A program made the translations under genes and the position numbers. The notes beneath the pieces were generated by a model that ran no database searches, was not told the origin of the DNA, and saw only the letters and a list, made by a program, of their open reading frames with translations. This document shows, in pieces, positions 46,914 through 60,048 of a DNA stretch of 64,000 bases. The stretch spans positions 1,382,210 through 1,446,209 of the forward strand of contig KN834753.1 in NCBI GenBank assembly GCA_000827265.1, given 5' to 3'. This DNA comes from Collybiopsis luxurians FD-317 M1. Lineage: Eukaryota; Basidiomycota; Agaricomycetes; Agaricales; Omphalotaceae. Within the stretch, counting starts at the first letter, position 1; each line of letters starts with the position of its first letter.

Positions 46914-47227
46914 AACGGGCACACAGGCAGGCATCACGGATCCGGCAGGATGTGGAAGCCGAGCTTCCGAACAGCCGTCCGACAGACATCCGTGTATGCA
47001 TGTAGGCATTTACGCCACGCTTTTTCAATACATCGCCTATTTCTGTCTTCTTCGCGATACCGTGTTAGGAAAAGAGCTCTCAAAGCTGAAATTTCCCGGA
47101 ACTTCAAGCCTTTCGATCAGGTGCTGTTCGGGTATCGTTCAAAAACATAACCGAGAAGTTCAGCTATATTTCATCTCTCTTCGCGCCTCAGTCGACCCAA
47201 AGAAACATTTGCGCCCAGATCCCTACT

Positions 47228-50200
47228 ATGGCTTGGAAACCCCAACGCTCCGTTGAAGAGTGTAAGTACATCACTACTACTATCTTTGCTGTCACTCAAG
47301 CGAATGATAGGTGATAGCATTATCACAGCCCCGGGAGCTCTTCACGAGCTGGAAACCAGAGTATGTCCGTGACCTTACTGGATTTGCTCCAATCCCTGAA
47401 GGTAATCTCCGGGCAGGTTGTGAATGGATCGGTCTATCGGGTGTATAAGAATCTGTGGCCATCGTTGCGTGTAAGGCTCATTTCCCAATCTGCTAGTCCT
47501 ATTTGTCTAGATTTGCTGCTAGGTTTTTTGGTTTCAAGTTTGCGAGCTGCATCGGGACAAGCAATATGTTGTCTACGAGAATGAACGATTCACCTACGCA
47601 CAAATGCTTGACAAGAGCTTGCAAGTGGCTGCCATGTTTCGAGTATCGTACAATATCCGCAAAGGTGAATGAAATATGAGATCCAGAGTCAGCCGGGACT
47701 CTCAATTTTTGCGACAGGCGATAGAGTTGGACTATGCTCGCGAAATTACATTGAATATCTAGTGGCTTTCTGGGCTTGCCGTAAGTTTTTTGTTTTTTTG
47801 AGAAATGGAATTGAATTGGAAGGGATAATTGACGAACCGCATCTTATGTTCTAAATTTGCATATTTTCAGATATTATAGGTGGTGTCCCCGTAATGTTGA
47901 ATGCGTGAGTAATTCGGCCATTCGTTGCTAAACTATTCACATATTCTCCGTGCATAGATGGCTTCCTCAAGAAGTATTGGAATTCTGTATAACTCACACC
48001 GACTGCAAGATTCTAGTCCTAGATCCTGAGCGTGCTGATGTACTCGAGTACTCTATCCCCAAGCTCGTGGAAGAAAACTCTATGACCGGAGTCCTGGTCT
48101 TCCGACCCCACGAGGGGAAGGGATCCTGGAAGGGAATATCATCCTGGGATGATGCTTCTCATAAATTCAGCAACACTGATACTAGCAGAATTGTTCAGGA
48201 GGATATTGGTCCAGAAGATAATGCCGCTATCTATTTTACTTCGGGTACTACGGGTCGTCCAAGTACGTATATGGTTATCGAATCGCTATCAGTTGGCTAA
48301 ACCGAAATTCTCATACGCAGAAGGAGTGTTAAGCACCCAAAGACAGTATCTCACCAATGCGTTCAATGTACATAGCAGTATTGTCCGAATTGCCACGAGA
48401 TATAAACTTACTCTGAAAACAAGGTTCTAATTGGTTCAATGAGAAATGTTCTACGCAATGGCGAAAGCTTGGACCAACCGATTCCCGACGAACCTCAAAA
48501 AGGATTTCTTATTTCTGTTCCTTTTTTTCATGTGACGGGAACAACCAGCCAGGCGGTAAGATTGAGTGTTGCAGTAAAGGTGAAAAGCTAACGGAGGATA
48601 TGCGTAGATTCTTGCCTCCTTAAGAGGGATTAAAATCGTTCTCATTCGGAAATGGTCAGTTCAGGAAGGTAAGTAAAATTCGTTGATGTTGCGGGAGGGC
48701 GAAGACCAAATTGCACACCCAAGCTGTCAGGTTGATAAAAGCAGAGAATGTGGCAATCGCGGGAGGGTGCGCTTTTTATTGTCATATATAATCCTTGAAA
48801 CATTCCAAAAGGTCGTGACGATAGCGTACCATCAATGGTGAACGAGCTTGTTGATACCGGCGGGATCAGCCTTGACAGCCTCAATTTTGGGGGTGCACCC
48901 TCGTCCGTAAGTGGCCTTGTCGATATATACCTTCATAACCAGTGTTGATAGGTCTCATGCTCTATCGCTGGGCCATACATAGGTATTGCTGGCACAGAAA
49001 GTCAAATTTTCGCTTCCGAATGCGATTCTGTAGGCTTGAAACTTGCGTTTATAAACCTAAATCGATCATTGACAACCCCGTGGCAGGTCCCAAGGTTATG
49101 GCATGACTGAGGTGAGGAGCGTGTTATGTGCGCTTACGTGAGGACAACATTGCTCAAATTTGCCTTTCCAAGACAAATAGCGTCGCCGTTTCTATTACTG
49201 GTTCGGACTGCGAGCTGAGACCAGGAAGCACGTATGGATTGATCGAATATGTTTCTGCCCTCTACCTTTCTGATTGCAACCGATGATTCCAGTGGCCTCC
49301 CAACCCCAGTCAATGATCTTTTGATTATGGACCCCAAGACCTCAAAGGAAGTTCCTGTGGGGAGCGTGGGCGAGGTTTGGATAAAAGGGATTAATGTTAT
49401 GCAGGGTTACTGGAAAGATCCGGAGGCTACGAAACGGGTTATGACTACGGATGGGTGGTTGAGGTGCGCATATGTTTCTGATTCCTATTCTTACTGCGAT
49501 CTCATTGGTCCCTCTGTGTCAGGTCTGGGGACCTTGGTTATATAGATCAGGAAGGATTTTTGTTTATCAAGGATCGTTTAAAGGATATCATTGTGAAGCA
49601 GCTGTACTCCTGAATCACTGTACACCTCTGACCCTTTTCCCAGATTCGAGGAGGCGAGAACATTGTATGTGGACGGCGGGTTGAATATTCTTGCTGCTAA
49701 ATTTTGCCGCCATAGGACTCGGTTTCCGTCGAAAATGCAATATATGCGCATCCAGGCACGTATCAAATATGGTGAGACTAGTATTCATTCTCATTCTGAG
49801 CTTCCGGTAGATATATTAGAGGCTGCCGCCATTGGAGTTCCAGACCAAAAGTTGGGAGAGCTTGTGGCAGGTGAGTTCAATAATCTAGCACGGAATTTTA
49901 CGAAACAACTGAGTGCCTCAAGTTGTCGCTTCTCTCAAACCATCTTGTGGTAAGGTCACCGAAGAGGAGGTTATCTCCGTAGCTCGTAAAGGGTGAGCAT
50001 GGTGGTGTTTATCGGTGCAGAACAGTTGATTTATATCTTTCAGGTTGCCTCGATTTGCCGTTCCGGTCATGGTCCTCATACAAAGAGAGCCGTTAGGTGC
50101 GTGCATTCAATCCCTTTAATAATTAAATATAGCTGGATACCCATTAGAACATACACCTTCGGGTAAGATCATCAAGACCAATCTGCGGAAGTTGGCCGCA

Positions 50201-50251
50201 GACGTATGGCGGAAACGCACCGGGCACAAGCAGGAGAAAACTAAATTATGA
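47228..50251 (+). CDS. AMP-dependent acyl-CoA synthetase-like ligase
   Basis: Acyl/aryl-CoA ligase of the ANL (AMP-binding) superfamily: ATP-dependent adenylation then thioester formation. Highly split gene (about 17 exons); the joined protein is near 570 residues and reads through without a break. Marks in order: YFTSGTTGRPKG (A3 P-loop), VPFFHVTGTTSQA, LNFGGAPSS, SQGYGMTE (A5), GWLRSGDLGYID (A7), DIIIRGGENI (A8), and PSGKIIKTNLR with the C-terminal catalytic Lys (A10). One intron near the end (49756-49810) begins with GC, needed to give AHPDILEAAAIGVP. The C-terminus lacks an SKL-type peroxisomal signal (ends KTKL). Carboxylate substrate is unknown. Confidence 0.88.
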
Positions 50252-50637
50252 ATTTCCTGCGTAGTTATATTAGGCTCCACTTGTATGGACAGCACCGTGC
50301 TCGAGGCGGAAAAGGACATCTTGTTTCTTCCAATCGTAGTGTTGAAAAGGACTTCACGGACAGTACAGCTCAGGATGAGGAAAAAGAAGTTGGACAGAAC
50401 CACATCTCGTACATACTCGAGAAAAATATTGAAAAGAGCCATTTAAAACCAAGTCTGCCAGGGTAAGCAGTTGAGACATTGAAATTGAGCATGGACGATG
50501 AAGGTAAAAGATTGCATTAGCCACGTGATACCCTTCGCAACCGACTGAATCTGTTTAAGGAAATTGAATTTGCCTGGAGGGCTTGACCATTTATTTGGTT
50601 CATATTCTTTCTTTACGACTTTTACGATCTCCTCGTC
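50252..50637. other. Intergenic: ligase 3' flank, IQGAP promoter
   Basis: About 385 bp. A CACGTG palindrome is at 50522-50527, 110 bp upstream of the IQGAP start. No gene is supported; an open frame at 50248-50466 has no recognisable homology. Confidence 0.5.
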
Positions 50638-53600
50638 ATGCAGCGCTCAGATTCCGTCTCTAACAATTCGAATCCTTCCTCCTCCAGATCTGGTACTTCA
50701 TCTGGCCCGTTCGCCTATCAAACCAGACTACTTGAACGCACCTCTTCCACCTCCAGAGGCTCACTTTCTCGGAATAGTTCCCAGTCTAGCGGCAATATTC
50801 TTACCTCGAACCCAACGGGATCTTCTTCTTCTTCGTCAGGGACTAGGAGATGGACCCCTGGTCACCGTGTGGCTAACAGCTTGGACGCTGTGAGAGGCAA
50901 ATGGGAAGAACGCGCCAGAGAAAATGCCATCGATGATGGCCCGGCCATGTCTCCGACACCGAAGCTGACTTCATTTGCCAAGCTGCAGCACTCTGTCGAT
51001 TCATCATCGGCCGCCTCGACTTCGAGCCCATTGGAGCGGACCCCAACCTATCTCAAGAGGTTCACAACTTCATCGATGCCTTCACCCATTATTGCTACAC
51101 CCCTTTCCCCAAATTCTACTGGAGTTACGGTAGAATCAGATTCGCCATCACCGACTCTTGCTCGTCAGCGCATTCATTTACCCTCTTATGATCATCCCTC
51201 CAGGTCTGCAGGAGTTTCAACTTCTCAAGAAACATCACCCGCTCGACGTAACACTACAGATTTTAGTTATCTCAAGCGCACGAGCTCTACCCGAAGTGAC
51301 CTTCCGCCCACACCCTCCACTGCTTCCTCCCTCGACGATACCGTCAAGGTTATCTCTACGCCAACTTCTTCTGTTCAACGTCGACCAACTTCCCTTTACA
51401 GCAGGCCGTCCGTTTCGTCTGACAGACTTAGTCAGGAGTCGACGGGAGGCTCATCCGCCATACCTATCTCCCCAACTTCCGCATCTTCTATCACCTCCCC
51501 ACTATCACCGTCTTCTGTTATGCATCCTACTACGTATAGGAGTTCTTACATGCAGAACAAGTCGAAGTATGGCAACACTTTGTCTGCTGGGGGTCGTCGC
51601 TTTGGTCGGCATTTGCCTCGAATAGCTAGTGGAGACACGGAAGATCATATAGAAGACAAGAAGGCAATGGAACCTCCTCCAATAAGCAGGTCTGATAGAC
51701 GTGCGATGCGCTTCGACGGTAACTTCGATTCTACACCTCACAAGTCAAAAGCTGTCAATGTGCTAGCCTCTGACGTTGCGGACTCAGAGGCAGTGGCAGG
51801 GATTCCAGGCAGAGTGCGATTATCTCGAAATAAGGTTCCAAATGCGCCAGTGCCTCTTCCATCAGCCCGCCTCACAAGCGCTAGGGGACTCTGGGCGGAC
51901 ACGCAGCGACATCTTATTCAAGCGTATGAGTATCTGTGCCATGTTGGTGAAGCTCAACAATGGATTGAAGGTTGTTTGGATGAAGAACTCGGTTTTGGCG
52001 TGGTTGAGATGGAGGAAGGTTTACGTAACGGCGTCGTGCTTGCCAAGTTGGTGAGAGTATTTCAGGGCGAGGGCGTGGTAAGGCGAATATACGAAGTACG
52101 TTCCCCCGTATTCGAATTTATTTTTTTTCTCGATTTTCCACTTACTGTAACAACTAGGCTCCTAAGCTCGATTTTCGCCATTCAGACAACATTAATTACT
52201 TTTTCAATTTTGTCCGGCACGTTGGACTCCCTGAGGTGTGTCAATTTTATCTTCCTAGCATCTCCACTCTTACACTTTACAGTGCTTTATTTTCGAACTC
52301 ACCGATCTTTACGAAAAGAAGAATTTGCCCAAAGTAATCTATTGCATTCATGCACTTAGGTCAGTCTTCTGGTCATGCTACTTAAGGACACAATGTTGAT
52401 CGAAGGCCTCAGCCATTTACTAGCCCGGCGTGGGTTGGCAGAACGTATAGGAAACCTCCTTGGTCAACTGCAGTTTTCTGATGACCAACTTCAAGCAACT
52501 CAGAAGGGCCTTACTGCTTCTGGGGTTGCTATGCCCAATTTCGGAAATGTAGGACGAGAACTTGCGAAGGAGATCAACGAGGAACCTGAAGTCGAAGTCG
52601 AAACTGAAGACGAACGTATGTTTATCGATTTTTTAGAATGCTGCTCCACTGAACTGCTCGAAGGCCGCGATCGTCTCTTGTTAGAAAACGAGGCATCTAT
52701 AATAGCCCTTCAAGCTTTCGCCCGTGGCTATCTTATCCGTCAAGCTCAGATTGCGCTGCATGGACATCTTCAATTATGCGGTACAAACATCGTCAAAATG
52801 CAAGCACATTGTCGAGCTATAATGACAAGGAGGCGCATGTCGCAACAGCGTAAAGTGCGCCATGACCTTCTTCCATGGGCAGTAGCTTTGCAAGCCCGGA
52901 TCCGAGGGGCGATCACTAGGCAAAGGTGGCGCACCTATCTTTTTCGAATTGCATCCTCGTCGAATTCTGTCATTAAGCTGCAAGCTCAGCTTCGAGGTGT
53001 ACTGCTTCGACGTCGGTATAATCGTGTCCGGGGTGCTCTCCGAAGTAGCAAGCGGGTCTTTGTCAATTTGCAGTCAATAGCTCGCGCTAAATTGGCGCGT
53101 CAGAATCACAACGAGCTTACCAGGACATTTTCACATCCCGAAATGGTTCATTCGATTGCCGCCTTCCAAGCCCACGGGAGAGCTGTTCTGTGCAGACGGA
53201 AGTTTCTCGAACGTGCTGCTCTGATGCATCATCTATCGCCATGCTATACTGCCTTGCAGGCTCACTGTCGAGGAGTCCTGATCCGGAGGCAAATGAAGAA
53301 GCAGATGGCAAAGCTCGAAGACGTGAGCCAAACAGTGGTCCGCATTCAGGCTGCTGTAAGGACCTTCCTTGCCAGGAAACGTCTTCTGCTTTTGATTCGC
53401 GGATTGAGGAAAGCTACACCAATGGTCATCGGCTTCCAGGCGCGTGCAAGGGCTGGCCTTGCGCGTCAAAGACACGAAAATCTCAATAAGGCACTCTTGG
53501 AGGTCAAGACGATCAAAGCTGTCGGCGGGATGCAGTCACTGGCTCGCGCAGCTCTGGCGCGCAACCGGCATCGTGAAATTGCACGGAAACTCGATTTCAT

Positions 53601-56600
53601 TGCTCCAGACGTCGTCGGAATGCAGGCTGCTGCACGAGGAGTGCTTGCACGCGATCTTTATTACAGATGGAGAGATCATCTGCACAACAATGCGCATGTC
53701 GCTACCGTCCTTCAAGCTATGTTACGAGGGCTAGCCCAACGTCGGAAGTTCCGAGCAAAGATGGAGTATTACCGTTCTAATCTAAACAAGGTAGTGAAGA
53801 TTCAATCGCTTTTCCGGGCAAAAGAAACTCGGGAACAGTACCGTCAATTGACCTTGGGCAAGAACGTCACAGTTGGAACTATCAAGAACTTTGTACACCT
53901 TCTTGACGATTCCGAGACCGACTTTCAGGAGGAGATCAAAGTCGAGAGGCTTCGCAAGAAAGTCGTGGAAAATATTCGCGAAAATCAGGCACTAGAGAGT
54001 GACGTCAATGATCTCGATGTGAAAATTGCACTCGTCGTGCAGAATGTTAAAAGCTTTGAGGACGTGATGAAGGCTCGACGTGGGCACGGCCCTGACAGTG
54101 CTGCCACCCTTGCTGCTCGAAATCATCTTTTGGCAGCTTATGGTGACCCTTTTGCCGGTCCCAACACCCTGGATCAAACAGCTCGACGTAAACTGGAGCT
54201 GTATCAGCAATTGTTTTATCATCTTCAAACGCACTCTCAATATCTTAGCAGACTCTTTGTGCAACTGTCTCATGATGACGTTTCAGAGAAGGACAGAAGG
54301 TTCAGCGAGAGAGTTGTCTTGACACTATTTGGTTTTGGTCAGGATCGACGGGAAGACTACTTGTTACTCAAATTATTCCAGGTACGTCGTTTGACAAACC
54401 TTCAAAGCTGCTGAATTCTTCACACCGAATCATTTTCTCAGGCTTCGATATTTAACGAAATTAGTGCAGCGCGTTCAATTCAAGATATAATTGATGGTCA
54501 TCCCATGTATATCAATATAGCTGTCCATTACGTTCGGCCTAAACAGATTACCTTCGTTCGAGATACCTTTCAAACATTGATACGGCAAATCGTGGATGAT
54601 GACGACTTGGATTTTGAAGTTGATCCTACTGCTGTGAGTTAAATTGGCTATGTCATACATTCGGTAGCTGACCGCAGGTTTTGCAGATCCATCGCGCTCG
54701 GATTGAGCTCGAAGAAATGAGAGCTGGTAGACCAAGTAATCAACCTAAGGATATATCTTTCCGTGAAGCCCTCGATGATCCTGCTACGAGGCCTATATTC
54801 ATTCGACGTACATTATTTTTTGGCTTAAGATATATTATTCTGAAGCGCTGACCACACGGTCTACATCTAGATCTTCAAGCATTGCAACTATGGACCGATC
54901 GCTTCTTGACCGCGATCCTGCAGTCCACGAAGAAAATGCCCTTCAGTATGAGGTTTCTCGCTCGAGAAACCCTTGCGTATGTCCGCGTGCGTGCCACTAT
55001 TTTATCAAAGGGGTAATACAACTGACTCTAGCGAAGGAAAAATTCCCTGACGCGCCGGAAGAGGCTTACGCGGCGTGTGTCGGTAGATTAGTTTACTACC
55101 GTTACATCAACCCTGCCTTAGTGTGAGTTGACGTTTCAAGAAGTGTGCATCCCTTGTTATTCATTCATTCGGCTGTTTTTTTACCTAGTACCCCAGAAAC
55201 ATTTGACATTGTGTCCAAGACGCTTGATATATCAAGTCGCAAAAATCTGGCTCAGATATCCAAGGTTCTCACTCAAATTACCAGCGGCGTAATGTTCGAT
55301 GATCATAACCCAAGTCTAATGCCTATCAATGAATTTGTGTCGAGAGCCATATCGCAAATTACAGGCTGGTTGCTCGAAGGTGAGTCGGCCTGTTTTTATA
55401 GCTGCAAGTAGGTAAGATACAATGATCCCCTTTCTTTAGTTGCGAGCGTCCCTGATGCAGAGACGATGTTCCATGCCCACGAATTTTTGGATGCCACTGT
55501 CCCCCCGAAACCTATATATATATCACCGAACGAGATCTATACTATGCACGGGCTGATAGTTCAACATCTGGGTACCGTGGCTCCGGCTCCAGACGACACT
55601 ATAAGAGCCATTCTGACTGAGCTTAATGGTGTCCCTAACTTTGGCAATGAAGAGCTCAAAGACGCCCGCGACACAGCTATCACACTAGAACTTACTAATC
55701 GTTTTGCCAATGTGGAAGGTACGGGAAGTGTTAACCTTCAGCAAAATCCAGCTTATAGGAGATTGCAGATCCAATGGCAGAGGAGAAGACTCTTTGGGTC
55801 CAAGCAAAACGAGGCGTTCTTGCAATTCTCAGGGTGCAGCCTACTCAAGATTTGCTGGAAGCCTTACTTCGTCCTGTGACGGAAGAAGACGAGAGTGTTT
55901 GGGAAGACATCCTGGATGCAGAAACAGCTAATGAAGCCCGACAAGTTCCCAGACGACAAGCCTCTGCTGTTGGCGCGGATGCCGCTTATCGTCTTGAGGA
56001 TATTAGATTGTACGTTATTTTGCAGTTGTAGCCGAATCGTGTTGCTCACCCTTAATCAGGCTCAATTTTGCGGCCGTAAAAGCGATGGCGATTCAGCATC
56101 TTTTGAAACTGGAGAGTCTCGGGAAGATCTCTCGTGCCGATAATTTTCAGGGAATTCTGAATGCTATTGCTAATGATGTTCGAAGCAAGCACCGCAAGCG
56201 CCTTCAACGACAACAGGAGATGGAAAGCATGAATGATGCACTTCGGCATTTAGCAGAGCGCAAAAAGTATTTCCAGGAGCAGATCGACAGCTACCATAGC
56301 TACGTTGAGACTGCTATGAATACTATGCAGCGTGGCAAATCTGGGTAATGTAGGCTCAGCAGTATCAATGCGTAACTATTAACGAAATCCACAGTAAAAA
56401 GCGCTTTGTTATACCGTTCACCAAACAATATTTCCATCTCAGGGATTTGCAAAAAGCCGGCCAATCTCCCCAGTTCGGCTCTTTCATCTACACTGCAAAG
56501 TATCTTTACGAAAAAGGAATACTTCTGTCTATTGATCAGTACTCTCCACGTCAGTTCGATAAGCTCAATATCACGATGTCTTCGGACACTGCCGGCGTTT

Positions 56601-56835
56601 TCACTATTACACTTGAGTCTTCAGCCTTTGGAGTCTCTTCACGTATCGCCTCCGAAGACGTTCGCATGGAGGAGCTTCTTCAGGCGAAATACGAGCAGCG
56701 CTCGTCTCTGACTTTGTTCGATGGTAGAGCAAAATTCAAGTTCGAATCGTTCCTGTATCAGATCAACAAAAAGTGGGTTACTCAATTCTTCATTACAATT
56801 CTATGTACTCAGTGAAAATCAGGTTTTACGTATAA
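50638..56835 (+). CDS. IQGAP scaffold (CH, 13 IQ motifs, RasGAP-like, C-terminal)
   Basis: IQGAP family protein (Iqg1/Cyk1/Rng2), which organises the actomyosin ring at cytokinesis and binds calmodulin. About 14 exons, roughly 1,900 residues. An N-terminal Ser-rich disordered region of about 400 residues precedes a calponin-homology domain (RHLIQAYEYLCHVGEAQQWI to AIKV-type IYCIHALSHLLARRGL). Then 13 IQ-type motifs, for example ALQAFARGYLIRQ, MQAHCRAIMTRR, LQAQLRGVLLRR, FQARARAGLARQ and IQSLFRAKETREQY. A RasGAP-related domain carries SMRFLARETL and YYRYINPALV; a RasGAP_C-type end has LQKAGQSPQFGSFIYTAKYL and ends QINKKFYV. The order matches fungal IQGAP. The IQ region is coded in one long exon (52413-54381). 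Confidence 0.95.
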
Positions 56836-57105
56836 TTCTTGTAGTCCTTAGTTCATGCCAAGCACTCATTCACACTGTAATGCTTATTATCCATCTAGCA
56901 TCTTATCGTACCACTTCATAGTATCGTGTATCATCTTACGGCCTCATAGCATGTCGTCAAATACCTACCAATTGCTCGCTCAATTATCTCAGCTGGCCAA
57001 ATCTTTGCAGGTCAGTAAATAGGAGGCCAAAGCTGTACATATCCGACCACTTGTAACAACTGAATTTACATACATAATTGCAGTCCTCACGTGCTTTGAT
57101 GCACT
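56836..57105. other. Intergenic between convergent genes
   Basis: About 270 bp between the IQGAP stop and the transporter stop. No feature visible. Confidence 0.4.
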
Positions 57106-59882
57106 TACAGCGTGAAGCGGAAGTCGGGATGACGGTCACCTGAAATACACCAATTCAATAAGAAATATCAATGAATTGAGTTGACTCACCGATGGGAGCT
57201 CGAGTTTTCCCTGAATCCCACAACTCTTGATATTTCGTAAGATTGTATTGACGCCTACCGTCTGCTCTAGCTTTGTTCTCCCAGAGACAGTAGCATCTGT
57301 GAAAGTCATTTAGTTGACGGACCTGTTCTGAAGACGAATGAACACCTCTGCGTACACATTTGCAGCAATCAAAACCCAAGCCAGTATCAAGAAGGCCAAT
57401 GCGATAGAGTGCCCTTTGATGTACCTGGGCGCTTGATCTAGAGGGAAAAAAAAAAGGTAAGATTTGAAAATTGATCCTGAAGTGGGACATCGCATACCGG
57501 GCGTATAAGCAAAGGTAGCTAAAAATCCTCTGAAGTTCCCACAGCGGGTTAGCCTTTGGCAGGCAATACATAGAAAAGGCCCCTCACCCACAATTTGCAA
57601 TCGCAAGTTGCAAAGCTACCGTAGTTGCCCTTTTGAAGTGCCCAGAACTATTATTAGGAAGGATGGACCTAGAATAAACCGTCAGATTTTGAATTTCGGC
57701 ATCCAGAAGTTGGGAAAATTGCACAGTATTGAAGGGCCAGAAGGATATCTATGGGGTTGAGGTCAGCATATGAATTTGATGCGAACGAAAGACGCTTACA
57801 CGCCCGCTGCCATGACTTTGAGGATTTGAGAATAAGCTTAATAGAATGTTTATAGGTGCTGTAGACGCACGAAAGACAGCAGCATATCGACCAGTGTTCG
57901 TCTTAGCTGTGATTGCTACGATATATCCTACGGGCTGCATTTGAAAAGCGATGTCATTATGGAGCGCGGAGTCGACTCACCCACAATAGCGATAGGTAGG
58001 CAGATAAGAATAAAAGGCCCGCGCCAACGAAGGCGATCACTCAAGAATGCAACCACCACTAGATTATATTGAGTAAATGATTTGCAGCTGCCTGTTCTTG
58101 CTTACCTGTTAGCACGGCTGCAGGGACGTAAGGCGGTACTATATTTCGCATCGATAAACTGTTTAACCCGAAATTATTGAGGTTCAATTACATACCAGTA
58201 TGCAGTTGCGCTGCAGAGCCAGTATAGCCTAATCCGGCAACAATCGTAGGCCTTGCAAGGAATGAGATGAGGCTAAGAATTGAGATATGAGCACTTACAA
58301 GAACAGCGAATAAGAGTACAAGCCGACAATAAGGCCAAAGTACGCGATACCCGTGAGCCAAGTTTGAATATCCGTTGCACCTAAAGGTGGTCAGACTTTT
58401 CTTCAGATACAGAACTACCGACGCACCTCTGATGACTTCCCTCCACTCAAACATTTCTGCCTGGGAACCGGATCCATGAGAAGGAGGTTCTTCCGATGCA
58501 TTTTCCCGTTGAAGATCTTCTTGTTTCTCTTTCTCGTTTATGTCAGCGCTGCTCCTGTCGCTTTCATTTACGGTCGTTGCTCTCGGCGGAAGATCGCTAT
58601 TAAATCGGGCCACTATACAATTTTTGATGCATCAGCCTCGGTGTCTCAACCTGAACCTAAACTCACAGGCAAACTCCCGTTCCTCGGTCGTGAGGAAAGA
58701 AGCCGAAGCAATATCGGCAGGTAGGAAGATGGCAGCCATCAAGCCAAACAAGACAGTGCATATTCCCTCAAGTATAAAGATCCACCTCCAACCGGCCAAC
58801 CCTCCCAAGCCATCCATTTTGAGAATTGCAGTGGCGAGAAGACCTAGATATGCTACTATCAATACAAAAGTGTTGGCAAGAGTGACAGTTGATGGTACCT
58901 CCAAATGCCCCAGATAGAGAAGCTGGAGCATGCAGACACGTCAAGAATCATGTCCCTAGTGTCAAACAAGTCGCTCTCACCAGATGCATAGAATACGCCG
59001 ACGCTATATCAAATGATCAACGCAAGATTTCTGAAAAAAAAATATCTGGACATACCGAAGTTGAAGTTCATGCCGCTTGTATATCATACTAAGGTAAAGA
59101 ATCTACGGGACAAACAAGGGCGTATTGAGCGCCCCTGAAGCACAAACCAATGGCAATCACACGCACGATCCCAGGAAGAAGACCTCCCTCGCAAGCGCCG
59201 AGCACGATTCGAATTGCAAGAATACCACCAAAGTTTTGCACCAATCCTGTCAGCGTAGTGACGATGCCCCATGCGCTGAATGGAGCATGAGCATGAGGTT
59301 CAAGGATTCCTTGAAAAGCCTTACCACACGATGATAGGGATCCAGCGCTGTGAGAGAGGATGTTCAGGATACGGAAAGGTGTTTAACCATAAACGTACAT
59401 TGGCTCCCATTCGTCTCAAGATCCAATTGGAGGGCACCTCTACGATTAGGTAGCTTGATACGCTATCAGTCCTTGGCGATCAAGAAGACTGAGAACCATT
59501 CTCACGAGGCGTAGAATACTAGCAGGGTATTTTCGTAAAGAACGACAAAGAATCATGGTCAGAGTACACACCAGCTAGAACCGAGTTGAACTGGTTGCCG
59601 TGGAGGTGAGTACCCTTCTCCAAACCCGCAATTCTAGGATTTGACGAGATGAAAACGGGGAGGAAGCGAGAAGAGTTTCTCATACCTTGCGTTTCCGACG
59701 TTACTTCTGTCGATGAAGTTCGCAAGCCATAACTATATGAAAGCCCGAAAAGTTACTAATCAGAATCAAGAGGAGAACAGGAAGCTAACCAAAGCTAAGG
59801 GAGGTAAAATATGACAATCAAGCTTCCAGAGGATCCTGCGTCTGAGCTTCGCCTCATAATCTATAGCGTCTTGGGAAGCCAT
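57106..59882 (-). CDS. MFS transporter, Dal5/allantoate-permease-like (ACS)
   Basis: Twelve-helix major facilitator of the anion:cation symporter family (allantoate, nicotinate, pantothenate and similar substrates). Highly split gene (about 20 small exons), about 490 residues. Start MASQDAIDYEAKLRRRILWK at 59882, then LPPLALLWLANFIDRSNVGNARI (first helices with the family DRxNxGNAR motif), NQFNSVLAVFY and PSNWILRRMGANRWIP. Later helices include GWRWIFILEGICTVLFGLMA, LSDRLRWRGPFILICLPIAI and ALAFLILAWVLIAANVY. The C-terminus reads RQYNLTKYQELWDSG, then DRHPDFRFTL, the soluble tail of this family. Substrate not determined. Divergent with the TCERG1-like gene. Confidence 0.9.
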
Positions 59883-60048
59883 TGCCTTGAAGAGCAGGAG
59901 AAGAAGAGAAGGTGATGCACTCTTGTCAAAGTCATGGGGCTGAAGGACATTTATAGTGGCGGGAAGGAGTTGAGGATATCATGGGACCGTCGCGTAACGT
60001 CTAGTCCAAATAAGGAAAGGTTAACCGTACTCTTCCACTTACAGTCAA

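Noticed and set aside
48830..49110. Apparent decay of the AMP-ligase gene between GGAPSS and GYGMTE
   Set aside because: An exon giving LAQKVKFSLPNAIL in frame joins the two motifs with good splice sites, so the gene is intact.
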